Made by a program: the position numbers and the translations under genes
Notes under the pieces: generated by a model
Told to the model about the DNA's origin: nothing
Seen by the model: the letters and a program-made list of their open reading frames with translations, nothing else
Databases searched by the model: none
In this document: positions 23,949-32,959 of the stretch, one piece after another
How positions within the stretch are numbered: the first letter of the stretch is position 1
Layout of the letters: every line of letters begins with the position of its first letter
Assembly (NCBI GenBank): GCA_022484805.1
Contig: JAKVKP010000020.1
Location: 1-43,488 of the forward strand
From: Streptococcaceae bacterium
Lineage (GTDB): Bacteria > Bacillota > Bacilli > Lactobacillales > Streptococcaceae
DNA length: 43,488 bases
Direction of reading: 5' to 3'

Positions 23949-24187
23949 CAAAAAAACTGCAAACGAGCGTTAGCTTGTGCATATTTTTTCCGTAATTTTC
24001 TAAAAGCTAGTCAATGAAGTTCAGATGTGTTCGTGATTTAGCGCTTAGAGGCTAACAATTAGCTAGATCAGTTGTATGCAAGAGCAACCATTTTTCTGAT
24101 AATTTCGTGGTGATTTTCAGAAATAAAAGTAACATTTAAATAACATTTCAATTGTAAATCAAATTTTACTAATAGTAGGAGGCAATT
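23949..24187 (+). other. Remaining glyQS leader, no gene
   Basis: This AT-rich stretch follows repeat copy 1. GAAGTTCAGATGTGTT near 24015 resembles GAAGTTAGATGTGTT near 39592, so the relationship to the second repeat locus may extend past the 176-bp core in degraded form. A hairpin with TTTCTGATAATTT and ATTTTCAGAAA lies near 24093-24122. No convincing promoter was found here, so glyQ seems to depend on readthrough from the T-box. The glyQ ribosome binding site is AGGAGG at about 24177-24182. Confidence 0.4.
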
Positions 24188-25105
24188 ATGAGTCAAGCAT
24201 TAACTTTTCAAGATATTATTTTAACCTTACAAAAATTTTGGTCAAATCAAGGCTGTATGCTAATGCAAGCATATGATGTTGAAAAAGGGGCAGGTACTAT
24301 GAGTCCTTATACATTTTTACGGGCGATTGGACCAGAACCCTGGAACGCTGCGTATGTTGAACCATCTCGTCGTCCAGCTGATGGTCGCTATGGTGAAAAT
24401 CCAAATCGTTTATATCAGCATCATCAGTTTCAAGTGGTTATGAAACCAAGTCCAGATAATATTCAAGAGTTATATCTTGAAAGCTTGGCATTATTAGGTA
24501 TTGATCCGCTGGCGCACGATATCCGCTTTGTTGAGGACAACTGGGAAAATCCTTCAACTGGATCAGCAGGTCTTGGATGGGAAGTTTGGCTAGATGGGAT
24601 GGAAATCACCCAGTTTACCTATTTCCAACAAGTTGGTGGTCTGCCAACGAAGCCTGTTACCTCAGAGGTAACTTATGGCTTAGAGCGTTTAGCAAGCTAT
24701 ATTCAAGATGTGGATAACGTTTATGATATTGAATGGGTTGAGGGCGTTAAATATGGTGAAATTTTCAAACAACCTGAATTTGAACACTCAAAATATAGTT
24801 TTGAGGTTAGCAATCAAGATTTATTGTTAACACTTTTTGAAGAATTTGAAAGAGAAAGTAAGCGTGCAATTTCAGAAGGATTGGTACATCCAGCCTATGA
24901 CTACGTTTTAAAATGTTCGCACGTTTTTAATTTATTAGATGCACGTGGTGCAGTTTCTGTAACTGAACGTGCAGGCTATATTGCTCGCATTAGAAATCTA
25001 GCAAAATCGGTTGCTAAACAATTTGTAGCAGAGCGTAAAAAGCTTGGTTATCCATTGCTTGATGAAGAAAAAAGACGTGAATTACTAAAGGAAGAGGGAG
25101 AATAG
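24188..25105 (+). CDS. glyQ: Glycyl-tRNA synthetase alpha subunit
   Basis: This is the 305-residue catalytic alpha chain of the bacterial alpha2beta2 glycyl-tRNA synthetase (class II). The family blocks are typical: [25 protein letters not shown] at the start, then [56 protein letters not shown], and [12 protein letters not shown]. It acts in the cytoplasm with GlyS to charge tRNA-Gly. AGGAGG precedes the ATG and glyS follows after one base. Control by the glycine T-box at 23577-23772 is clear. Confidence 0.97.
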   Translation: MSQALTFQDIILTLQKFWSNQGCMLMQAYDVEKGAGTMSPYTFLRAIGPEPWNAAYVEPSRRPADGRYGENPNRLYQHHQFQVVMKPSPDNIQELYLESLALLGIDPLAHDIRFVEDNWENPSTGSAGLGWEVWLDGMEITQFTYFQQVGGLPTKPVTSEVTYGLERLASYIQDVDNVYDIEWVEGVKYGEIFKQPEFEHSKYSFEVSNQDLLLTLFEEFERESKRAISEGLVHPAYDYVLKCSHVFNLLDARGAVSVTERAGYIARIRNLAKSVAKQFVAERKKLGYPLLDEEKRRELLKEEGE

Positions 25106-25106
25106 G

Positions 25107-27140
25107 ATGAGTCAGAACTTTTTAATAGAAATTGGATTAGAAGAAATGCCTGCTTATTTAGTGACAAGTAGCGTTAAGCAATTTGCTGAAAAGACGGCTC
25201 AATTTTTAGATGAAGCACGTTTATCATATGGCTCAATTGAGACTTTTTCAACACCAAGACGTCTTGCAATTAAAGTCAATGATTTAGCTGATAAGCAAAC
25301 TGCAATTTCGGAATTGGTTAAAGGACCTGCTAAGAAAATTGCGCAAGATGAGACTGGTAATTGGAGTAAGGCAGCTCTTGGTTTTATACGAAGTCAAGGT
25401 GCTGAAGAATCAGATTTAATTTTTAAGACATTAAAAGGTACGGAATATCTTTATGTTGAAAAATCAGAGCAAGGTGAATTGGCGTCTAAAATTTTACCGC
25501 AAATAGCACAGGTTGTAGAGCGCTTGACCTTTCCTGTTTCAATGCACTGGGCTGATTTTGATTTTAGTTATATTCGCCCAATTCATACAGTTGTGTCGCT
25601 ATTAGACAATGAAATATTACCTTTGAAAATTTTTAATATCCAAGCTGATCGGATTAGTCGTGGACATCGGTTCTTAGGAGAGGCAGTAAGCATTCATTCT
25701 GCGGATAGCTATGTTGAGGATTTAAAAACTGTTTTTGTATTAGCGGATGCCAAAGAACGCAAGGCATTAATTCAGTCACAAATTACTGAAATTGCTAAAG
25801 CTAATGATTTAGTAATTGAAACGGATTTATCATTACTGGAAGAAGTAAACAATTTAGTTGAATATCCAACGGCCTTTTTAGGTAATTTTGATAAAAAATA
25901 TCTTGGCTTGCCTGAAGAAGTTTTAGTGACATCAATGCGTGGACATCAACGTTTCTTTGAAGTTCGCAATCAAGCAGGTGATTTAACAGCTCATTTTGTT
26001 TCAGTTCGTAATGGTAATGCTGTCGCAATTGATAATGTGATTCGAGGCAACGAAAAAGTTTTGGTTGCACGCCTTGAAGATGCTGAATTTTTCTGGCATG
26101 AAGATCAAAAATTGAAAATCGCAGACCTAGTAGAAAAATTAAAAATCGTGACCTTCCATGAAAAAATTGGCTCAACCTATGAGCATATGGTGAAAACTGG
26201 GAAAATTGCTAGTTTAATTAGCCAACGCTTACGTTTGGCAGAAGAAACAACAGCTAATATTCAACGTGCAAGCGAAATATATAAATTTGATTTGGTTACA
26301 AACATGGTTGGTGAGTTTGACGAATTACAAGGCATCATGGGCGAAAAATATGCTTTACTACAGGGTGAAAATCCAGAGGTGGCACAGGCAATTCGTGAAC
26401 ATTATTTACCAGATGGTGCAGATAGTGCTTTACCTGAATCCTTGGCTGGTGCTGTTTTGGCAGTAAGTGATAAGCTAGAAACACTATTTTCATTTTTCAC
26501 TGCTGATTTAATTCCAAGCGGCTCAAATGATCCTTACGCATTGCGACGTGCCACTGCAGGTATCGTTCGTATTATAGAAGCATTTGGTTGGCAAATTGAT
26601 TTAAACACTATTGTTGCTGATATTTATCAAAATATCACTGGTTATCAAAATCAGGAAGCGGTTGAAGCATTTATCAAAGCAAGAATTGAGCGTCAATTAT
26701 TAGATGAAGGCTACCCACGTCAACTCATTTCCGCAGTTTTATCATCTGACCATAAGTCGATTGAAGCACTTAAAACGGTAATTGAAGCAATTCAAGCTAC
26801 TCAGTCAGCACCAGATTATAAGCTTTATGTTGAAAATTTAAGTCGTGTTTTGAATTTGGTCAAAGAGCAGGTTGAAATATCAATTAAACCAGAATTATTT
26901 GAAAATGAATTTGAGACTGATTTATTTGAAAAAGCCTCTCAAATTGCTGCAACTGACTTAGATTTAAAGGCAGTATTGACTAAATTATTTGAGTTATCGC
27001 CAGTAATTGAACTTTATTTTGACTCAACAATGGTTATGGTTGAGGATGAAGAAGTAAAAATAAATCGCTTAGCAACCTTAACACTGGTTAAAAAACTAAT
27101 ATTGAAAGTTGCTGATTTCAGTAAGATTAATGTTAAATAA
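25107..27140 (+). CDS. glyS: Glycyl-tRNA synthetase beta subunit
   Basis: The 677-residue beta chain begins NFLIEIGLEEMPAYLV. It has the conserved FSTPRRLA and VTSMRGHQRFFEV blocks, an HD-like region with VGEFDELQGIMG and GSNDPYALRRA, and a C-terminal anticodon-binding DALR-like helical domain. It recognises tRNA-Gly and is needed with GlyQ for charging. The start lies one base after the glyQ stop, in GGAGAATAGGATG, so translation is coupled. Length is normal for the family. Confidence 0.97.
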   Translation: MSQNFLIEIGLEEMPAYLVTSSVKQFAEKTAQFLDEARLSYGSIETFSTPRRLAIKVNDLADKQTAISELVKGPAKKIAQDETGNWSKAALGFIRSQGAEESDLIFKTLKGTEYLYVEKSEQGELASKILPQIAQVVERLTFPVSMHWADFDFSYIRPIHTVVSLLDNEILPLKIFNIQADRISRGHRFLGEAVSIHSADSYVEDLKTVFVLADAKERKALIQSQITEIAKANDLVIETDLSLLEEVNNLVEYPTAFLGNFDKKYLGLPEEVLVTSMRGHQRFFEVRNQAGDLTAHFVSVRNGNAVAIDNVIRGNEKVLVARLEDAEFFWHEDQKLKIADLVEKLKIVTFHEKIGSTYEHMVKTGKIASLISQRLRLAEETTANIQRASEIYKFDLVTNMVGEFDELQGIMGEKYALLQGENPEVAQAIREHYLPDGADSALPESLAGAVLAVSDKLETLFSFFTADLIPSGSNDPYALRRATAGIVRIIEAFGWQIDLNTIVADIYQNITGYQNQEAVEAFIKARIERQLLDEGYPRQLISAVLSSDHKSIEALKTVIEAIQATQSAPDYKLYVENLSRVLNLVKEQVEISIKPELFENEFETDLFEKASQIAATDLDLKAVLTKLFELSPVIELYFDSTMVMVEDEEVKINRLATLTLVKKLILKVADFSKINVK

Positions 27141-27179
27141 TTATCTTTTTTACAGAATTTTTATCCATAAAGGAGGTAA

Positions 27180-27434
27180 ATGATGAACGATGAAAAAGTG
27201 GCACGTATCAACGAGCTGGCAGCTAAAGCCAAGCAATCAGGCTTAAGTGAAGCGGAAAAGGCTGAGCAAAAGGTATTAAGAGCAGACTATGTGAAATCGC
27301 TAAAAGCCAATTTGCGCCAACATATTGAAGGTATTAAGGTTGTTGATGAATCTGGGAATGATGTTACCCCTGAAAAGCTAAAGGCGATTCAACGCCAAAA
27401 AGGGATTCACGGTAGGAAACCAAGCGATAAATAA
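27180..27434 (+). CDS. DUF896 (UPF0291) family protein
   Basis: This is an 84-residue (or 83 if the second of two adjacent ATGs is used) small basic helical protein. It shows VARINELAAKAKQSGLSEAE, EQKVLRADYVKSLKANLRQH and GNDVTPEKLK, the full DUF896/YnzC pattern of a helical hairpin with a short tail. Function in the family is not settled. YnzC of Bacillus is tied to the SOS-region gene cluster. AAAGGAGG precedes the start. It lies 39 bases behind glyS and ends at a terminator, so it may ride on glyQS readthrough. Confidence 0.9.
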   Translation: MMNDEKVARINELAAKAKQSGLSEAEKAEQKVLRADYVKSLKANLRQHIEGIKVVDESGNDVTPEKLKAIQRQKGIHGRKPSDK

Positions 27435-27443
27435 AAGTCACAG

Positions 27444-27468
27444 GAGCTGATGGAAATCGGCTCTTTTT
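27444..27468 (+). terminator. Rho-independent terminator after the DUF896 gene
   Basis: GAGCTGAT (27444-27451) pairs with ATCGGCTC (27456-27463, one G-U) around GGAA, followed by five T. Confidence 0.8.
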
Positions 27469-27615
27469 GCGTAAATTGGTTTAATATAAAGTGTATTCTG
27501 CTTGTTTAGAAAACATCTGAATAGTGCTGTGCCGATGTTCATTAATTTTAAACGAAGTTTAAAGCATTGGCGGATATAGAGAAGCTTTTTCTAACCAAAG
27601 AACTAGATTAAAAGC

Positions 27616-27656
27616 AAAAAGACTTTTAAAAGTTTTAGTCTTTTAAAAGTCTTTTT
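27616..27656 (-). terminator. Terminator of the PFL-family gene
   Basis: AAAAAGACTTTTAAAA and TTTTAAAAGTCTTTTT form a long stem around a short loop. The stem is symmetric, with A and T runs at both ends, so it can act on either strand. It lies 20 bases beyond the minus-strand stop codon at 27676. Confidence 0.8.
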
Positions 27657-27675
27657 GTATTGTTTAAAAATTATT

Positions 27676-29019
27676 CTAGTTTTTAAATGAATGAATTGGT
27701 GCAGGAATATGGCCACCACGTGCAATAAATAAGTCAGATTTCTTTGAGTTCACCTTCATAACTGGTGCGGTACCAAGCAGTCCGCCAAACTCGATTTGAT
27801 CGCCAACTTTTGAATCTTTTGTTGGAATAATACGAACAGCGGTCGTTTTTTGATTGATTACCCCAATCGCAGCTTCATCTGCAATCATTGCTGAGATTGT
27901 AGCAGCATTTGTATCCCCAGGAATTGCAATCATATCTAAGCCAACTGAACAAATCGCAGTCATTGCTTCAAGTTTTTCAAGATTTAGCGAGCCATCATTG
28001 ACAGCCGCAATCATACCTTCATCCTCAGAAACTGGAATAAAAGCACCTGACAAGCCACCAACGTGATTACAAGCCATGACACCACCCTTTTTGACAGCAT
28101 CATTTAATAGTGCTAAAGCGGCAGTTGTCCCATGAGTACCAACTTGCTCTAATCCCATTTCTTCAAGAATACGTGCAACAGAATCACCAACTGCTGGTGT
28201 CGGTGCGAGTGATAAATCGACAATGCCAAATTCAACACCAAGTCGTTCACTAGCCTGCTCACCAACAAATTGTCCCATGCGAGTAATTTTAAAGGCAGTC
28301 TGTTTGACTGTTTCAGCAACAATATCAAAGCTTTTACCGCGAACCTTTTCTAATGCACGCTTGACAACGCCCGGACCAGAGACACCAACATTAATCACAA
28401 CATCAGCCTCACCAACGCCATGAAAAGCACCTGCCATAAATGGATTATCCTCAACCGCATTCGCAAATACGACTAATTTAGCACAGCTCATATCATCTAA
28501 GTCGGCCGCCTCTTTAATCACAATTCCCATATCACGAACTGCATCCATATTGATACCTGTTTTAGTTGAGCCAACATTGACTGAAGAACAAACAAAGTCA
28601 GTCTGTGCGAGTGCTTGAGGAATGGAGTCAATTAAGATTTGATCGCCCTTTTGGTAGCCCTTTTGTGCAAGTGCTGTAAAACCACCGATAAAGTTAACAC
28701 CGATTTTTTTAGCGGCACGATCTAATGCCAAGGCAAATTTGACATAGTCCTTAGCGTCAGTTGCTGCACCAATAATAGAAATTGGCGTGACAGAGACACG
28801 TTTATTAATAATCGGAATTCCAAACTCGTCTTCTATTTCTTTACCGACAGCTACTAAATTTTTTGCTTTTGTTGTAATTTTTTGATAGATTTTTTCGCAG
28901 GCAAGATCAATATCTGAATCAATACAATCTAAAAGTGAGATACCCATAGTGATTGTTCGAATGTCAAGATTCTCTTCCTCGATCATCTTTATTGTTTCTA
29001 GTATTTGCGTTGTTTCCAA
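27676..29019 (-). CDS. PFL family protein (UPF0210)
   Basis: The 447-residue cytoplasmic protein has the conserved [12 protein letters not shown] near the N-terminus, [44 protein letters not shown], and the C-terminal [15 protein letters not shown] that defines UPF0210. Its fold is related to pyruvate formate-lyase-like proteins, but its reaction is unknown. It starts with TTG at 29019, about 8 bases after GGGGTG on the minus strand. An ACT-domain gene lies directly upstream. This pair is conserved across Firmicutes, which suggests an amino-acid-sensing link. Confidence 0.9.
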   Translation of the reverse strand: METTQILETIKMIEEENLDIRTITMGISLLDCIDSDIDLACEKIYQKITTKAKNLVAVGKEIEDEFGIPIINKRVSVTPISIIGAATDAKDYVKFALALDRAAKKIGVNFIGGFTALAQKGYQKGDQILIDSIPQALAQTDFVCSSVNVGSTKTGINMDAVRDMGIVIKEAADLDDMSCAKLVVFANAVEDNPFMAGAFHGVGEADVVINVGVSGPGVVKRALEKVRGKSFDIVAETVKQTAFKITRMGQFVGEQASERLGVEFGIVDLSLAPTPAVGDSVARILEEMGLEQVGTHGTTAALALLNDAVKKGGVMACNHVGGLSGAFIPVSEDEGMIAAVNDGSLNLEKLEAMTAICSVGLDMIAIPGDTNAATISAMIADEAAIGVINQKTTAVRIIPTKDSKVGDQIEFGGLLGTAPVMKVNSKKSDLFIARGGHIPAPIHSFKN

Positions 29020-29128
29020 AGAATTTCACCCCATAGTAATTTTTATCGATGTTAGCCAAAATTAAGCAACGTTTTTTTATTAATTTACGAATTGAATACA
29101 AAAATAATATTTTTGCAATCAGAACGAA

Positions 29129-29395
29129 TTAAAGCTTGTGCATTGCATTAAATATTTCTTCGTTTTGAATATGGATTGAAACTCCTAGCTGCTTTCCTAG
29201 TTCCTTTAAAGCGGCGCTAGATTCTTTAATACTAATGCCACCCTTTGCTTCGACCATCATCATCATGGTAAAGTAATCATTTAAAATTGTTTGTGTTACA
29301 TCAATGATATTAATATCAAGCTCAGCCAATTTTGCCGAAACTCCTGCAATAATACCTACTTTATCTTTTCCAATAACTGTTACAATCGCTTTCAC
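29129..29395 (-). CDS. ACT-domain protein (UPF0237)
   Basis: The 88-residue single ACT domain opens with MKAIVTVIGKDKVGIIAGVS, followed by LAELDINIIDVTQTIL and a second beta-alpha-beta ending in HIQNEEIFNAMHKL. ACT domains of the GcvR type bind small ligands such as amino acids. It starts with GTG at 29395, preceded by AAAGTGGTG on the minus strand, and is probably co-transcribed with the PFL-family gene 109 bases downstream. The molecular role of the pair is unknown. Confidence 0.9.
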   Translation of the reverse strand: MKAIVTVIGKDKVGIIAGVSAKLAELDINIIDVTQTILNDYFTMMMMVEAKGGISIKESSAALKELGKQLGVSIHIQNEEIFNAMHKL

Positions 29396-29425
29396 TTAAA
29401 CACCACTTTCTAATTTTTCTAATAC

Positions 29426-29431
29426 ATTATA
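29426..29431 (-). promoter_or_regulatory. -10 box upstream of the ACT/PFL pair
   Basis: TATAAT on the minus strand (29431-29426), about 31 bases before the GTG. The -35 region 17 bases away (CTACAA) is poor, so this is tentative. Confidence 0.45.
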
Positions 29432-29511
29432 CCTTAATAAGATCTAAATTGTAGTTAAATATCTCGTTTTATTTCAAAAATGAACCAAATTATTCGGCTT
29501 TGTTTGAAGCA

Positions 29512-30918
29512 TTATCCGATAATAATTTTTTCACTTGGATATTCATAACCCAAGTCACGTGTTTGCTTAGGAACAAATAGCATTAAAATGTAGAGTGTGC
29601 CAACACGACCAATAAACATTAACAGGGCAATTGTGATTTTGCCAATTGTATCTAATTGATCTGTAATGCCAAGAGAAAGTCCAGTAGTCCCAAAGGCACT
29701 AGCAACCTCAACAACGATTGAAATCATACTTAGACTTGGCTGAGTTGCCATCAGGATTAGAACAGCAGCAAAGCAAAAAATCAGCGAAAGGTTTAAGACG
29801 ACAACCGATTTTTGGATATCACTTTGATCAATTCTTCTACCAAATAAATTAACATTTGTTTCACCCTTTAAAAAGGCGATTAGGTAAAGAAAGACGATGG
29901 CAACAGTAGTCGTTCGAATCCCACCACCAACCGAGCTTGGACTTGCCCCAATAAACATTAAGACACTCATAAATAACAAAGTATTGGGCTGGAAATCACT
30001 GAGATGATTAATTTGTAAGCCAGCATTACGCGTGCTCATTGAATAGAAAAAGGCGTTGAGGACTTTTTCTGGTGTACCCATAAATTGATAAAGATGATTG
30101 TTTTCGAAATTATAAATAACAATTCCACCAACGATAAATAAGACTAGGAAGCTACTAACCGCAAGCTTAGTGAAAAGGCTGAAACGATAAGGTAGCCGTT
30201 TTTTCTGAAATTGATAGGAAACAAAATCAGTTGTTTCTAATAAGACTGGGAAGCCAATGCTACCAATGAACATGAGTATCATAATCCACAGCAGGAAGCC
30301 GTTATGCTGTGCGAAGGGCAATAAGGACTCACCAGTGACATCGAATCCCGAATTGGTAACGGCGGAAACTGATTGAAAAATACCCCAGAATAAACTCTCA
30401 CGTACCGTTTCAAAATCATTATGTAAATAAAAATACGTACCAAAGGCAACGCCAAAAATAATCTGTAATGAGATTAAAATAATTAGTGTTCGTTTGATTA
30501 GGCGAACCACACCTGAAAGACGTGGCTGATTCATATCAGTCATTATTAATTGTCTTTGGCGGAGTGTAATTTTCCGTTTAGACAGAATGAAAAAGAAGGT
30601 TGAAATCATCATAATACCAAAACCACCGACTTGAAATAAAACTTCCAATAAAATGACACCATATTGATTAAAAACTGAATGAATATCAAAGGTTGATAAG
30701 CCCGTTACGCTAACAGTTGAAATTGCCATAAAAACGAGATCAATTAACGGTACATCAGAGTCTGGTTGTCTAAAAATAGGTAGTGTAAATAGTAATAGTG
30801 CAATTAGAGTTAGGATGACATAATAGGTTACGATAATTTGAATTGAACTAAATTTACTTGCTACAAATTTACGATAACTTTTTTGTAGTAAGCGAAAAAA
30901 TCTTGTTGAAATTGTCAT
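29512..30918 (-). CDS. TrkH/KtrB-family potassium uptake membrane subunit
   Basis: This 468-residue membrane protein is made of four M1-P-M2 repeats. Filter-loop glycines are seen in VTGLSTFD, TNSGFDVTG, TRNAGLQ and FGTTGLSLG. The N-terminus is basic and the long hydrophobic segments account for eight helices plus pore loops. Length fits KtrB rather than the longer TrkH of Gram-negatives. The cytosolic nucleotide-gated partner KtrA is not adjacent. GAGGTGAAAT precedes the ATG. A possible promoter on the minus strand (CTGACG 30963-30958, TATGCT 30940-30935) lies upstream. Potassium uptake is a known c-di-AMP target, but nothing in this sequence shows such control. Confidence 0.9.
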   Translation of the reverse strand: MTISTRFFRLLQKSYRKFVASKFSSIQIIVTYYVILTLIALLLFTLPIFRQPDSDVPLIDLVFMAISTVSVTGLSTFDIHSVFNQYGVILLEVLFQVGGFGIMMISTFFFILSKRKITLRQRQLIMTDMNQPRLSGVVRLIKRTLIILISLQIIFGVAFGTYFYLHNDFETVRESLFWGIFQSVSAVTNSGFDVTGESLLPFAQHNGFLLWIMILMFIGSIGFPVLLETTDFVSYQFQKKRLPYRFSLFTKLAVSSFLVLFIVGGIVIYNFENNHLYQFMGTPEKVLNAFFYSMSTRNAGLQINHLSDFQPNTLLFMSVLMFIGASPSSVGGGIRTTTVAIVFLYLIAFLKGETNVNLFGRRIDQSDIQKSVVVLNLSLIFCFAAVLILMATQPSLSMISIVVEVASAFGTTGLSLGITDQLDTIGKITIALLMFIGRVGTLYILMLFVPKQTRDLGYEYPSEKIIIG

Positions 30919-31001
30919 ATTTCACCTCAAAGATAGCATATCATTTTTTGTTACATTCGTCAGAAGGAATGTATATTTTCTGAATTTTTTAACAATTAAT
31001 A

Positions 31002-31030
31002 TTGACATTGATATTGATTATTGATAAATT
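31002..31030 (+). promoter_or_regulatory. Promoter of the second iron transporter operon
   Basis: Perfect TTGACA (31002-31007), 17 bases, TAAATT (31025-31030). The start site would fall near 31037, right at the Fur box. Confidence 0.75.
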
Positions 31031-31038
31031 TAATGAGC

Positions 31039-31057
31039 GATAATGAGAATCATTATC
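31039..31057. promoter_or_regulatory. Fur box (19-bp inverted repeat)
   Basis: GATAATGAGAATCATTATC is a 9-1-9 inverted repeat nearly identical to the classical Fur consensus. It covers the expected transcription start of the downstream permease operon. Confidence 0.88.
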
Positions 31058-31102
31058 AATAAATGAACTGTATCTAAACTATTGGGGGAGGTAAATAATC
31101 TA

Positions 31103-32173
31103 GTGTTAAAAGATCAAACTTTTCGTTTTACATTATTCTGGTCTTTTATTTTTATTTTATTAATTACATTTTCAATTGGTATTTCGGTAAGTAATGGTCA
31201 AGCCTCGATATCATTAGAAGATGTTTTTCAAATTGTAATCTATAAGATTTCCAATGGCAATATTGGTCACATTGATAATATACCACCGCAAGCAACCAAT
31301 ATTATTTGGTTTATTCGTTTTCCACGAGTACTTTTAGCTGCCCTAGTTGGTATGGGATTGGCAACAAGCGGTGCGGTGATGCAAGCAGTAGTGCAAAATC
31401 CTTTGGCTGATCCTTATATTTTAGGCATCTCATCTGGCTCATCGCTTGGTGCAACTTTTGCGATTATTATTGGCTTTGGTTCGACAGGACTTCTTTCTCA
31501 ATTTGGTGTGGGCGTAGGCGCATTCATTGGTGCAATGGCAGCAACGATTACAGTGCTTGTACTTTCAAGCGTTGGCGGGCGGATGACAAGTGTTAAGCTC
31601 GTATTATCTGGCTCAGTAATCAGTGCCTTATTTGGTTCCGTTTCAAATTTGATTGTTTCAATTGGTGTTTACAATGTTGAAGGGATTAGGACGCTCACTT
31701 TCTGGCTGATGGGCAGTCTTGCATCATCAAGCTGGTCAAAATTACCATTAATTGTGATTGTTGTTTTAATAGTTGTTGGCTTCTTTATGACTCAATCTCG
31801 AATTCTAAATGTGATGCTTTTAGGCGATGAAGCCGCCAGCACTCTTGGGGTTCCACTTGGTAAGTATCGCCGAATTTATATGGGATTGACTGCGCTTGTT
31901 ACAGGAGTAATTGTGGCTAATTCTGGTATGATTGGCTTTGTCGGTTTAATTGTGCCGCATATTGTAAGGGGTTTATTTGGCTCTAATTTCAAGCGAAATT
32001 TACCAATTACAGCCGTTTTCGGTGCTTTATTTATGATTTGGGCAGACTTAATTTCTAGAGTAATTATCAAAAATATTGAGCTGCCAATCGGAATTATTAC
32101 TTCATTGATTGGTGCACCACTCTTTATTTATATTATTGTCCGTAAGGGCTACAATTTTGGAGGGAATGAATGA
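31103..32173 (+). CDS. FecCD-family iron ABC transporter permease
   Basis: This 356-residue membrane protein of the BtuC/FecCD family has FIRFPRVLLAALVGMGLATSG, then NPLADPYILGISSGSSLGA and the coupling segment GMIGFVGLIVPHIVRGL near residues 275-291. About ten helices are predicted. The GTG at 31103 is chosen because GGGGGAGG lies 10-12 bases upstream. The in-frame TTG at 31082 overlaps that site and is rejected. Only one permease is present, so it should form a homodimer, unlike the two-permease operon at 18966-23494. It overlaps the ATPase gene by four bases (ATGA). Confidence 0.88.
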   Translation: MLKDQTFRFTLFWSFIFILLITFSIGISVSNGQASISLEDVFQIVIYKISNGNIGHIDNIPPQATNIIWFIRFPRVLLAALVGMGLATSGAVMQAVVQNPLADPYILGISSGSSLGATFAIIIGFGSTGLLSQFGVGVGAFIGAMAATITVLVLSSVGGRMTSVKLVLSGSVISALFGSVSNLIVSIGVYNVEGIRTLTFWLMGSLASSSWSKLPLIVIVVLIVVGFFMTQSRILNVMLLGDEAASTLGVPLGKYRRIYMGLTALVTGVIVANSGMIGFVGLIVPHIVRGLFGSNFKRNLPITAVFGALFMIWADLISRVIIKNIELPIGIITSLIGAPLFIYIIVRKGYNFGGNE

Positions 32174-32931
32174 AATTAACTGTTGATAATGTCAGTGTGG
32201 CAATTGCAAAAAAAGAAATTGTCAAACAGATTTCACTTGAAGTACCCTCTAAAAAAATTGTTGGTTTAATTGGTGCAAACGGGTCAGGAAAATCTACCCT
32301 GCTAAAGAGTATTTATAAAAGTATTGCGCCAACTGCAGGATCGATATATTTGGACGACTTAGACGTACTAAAGTCTTCTAATAAAAAGGCTGCTCAATAT
32401 ATGAGTGTAGTTGGACAATTTAATGCACTCAATTTTGATTTAACAGTTGAACAAATGGTTCTACTTGGTCGAACACCACATAAAAAGATGCTTGAAAGTG
32501 ACAATGAAAGAGATTTTCAAATTGTTAGGCAAGCTCTAGAGCAAACTAATTTAACGCAATATGCCAAGAGAAGTTATCAATCTCTTTCTGGTGGTGAAAA
32601 GCAACGAATTATTTTAGCGAGAGCGATTGTTCAAGAGCCCAAGTGTTTAATTTTAGATGAGCCAACCAATCACTTAGATATTCGCTTTCAATTAGAAATC
32701 TTAGAATTAGTCAAGCAGCTAAATATTACCGTGTTAATCGCCTTGCACGACTTGGAGCTGACTGCTGCCTATTGTGATTATATCTATGCCTTAAAAGATG
32801 GTGAAATGATTGCCAGCGGTGCACCAAAGAAAGTTTTAACCTCGGATTTAATTGAAGAAATTTACGGTGTTCATTGTTCAGTCTATGAAAATCCGATTAC
32901 ACAACACTTAGGCTTTGCTTATTATTTATAG
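32170..32931 (+). CDS. Iron ABC transporter ATPase
   Basis: The 253-residue ATPase of the FecE/FhuC group has Walker A GANGSGKST (35-43), signature LSGGEKQRIILARAIVQ, Walker B CLILDEPTNHLDI and switch IALHDLELTAAYCD. Translation is coupled to the permease through the ATGA overlap, with GGAGGG before the start. The binding-protein gene follows 28 bases later. Cobalamin or haem transporters have the same layout, but the Fur box favours an iron complex. Confidence 0.9.
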   Translation: MKLTVDNVSVAIAKKEIVKQISLEVPSKKIVGLIGANGSGKSTLLKSIYKSIAPTAGSIYLDDLDVLKSSNKKAAQYMSVVGQFNALNFDLTVEQMVLLGRTPHKKMLESDNERDFQIVRQALEQTNLTQYAKRSYQSLSGGEKQRIILARAIVQEPKCLILDEPTNHLDIRFQLEILELVKQLNITVLIALHDLELTAAYCDYIYALKDGEMIASGAPKKVLTSDLIEEIYGVHCSVYENPITQHLGFAYYL

Positions 32932-32959
32932 AATATAAAAAATAAAATTATAAGGAGTT

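Noticed and set aside
25801..26175. 124-codon minus-strand frame inside glyS
   Set aside because: It is antisense to a well-conserved synthetase gene, with no ribosome binding site and no recognisable domain.
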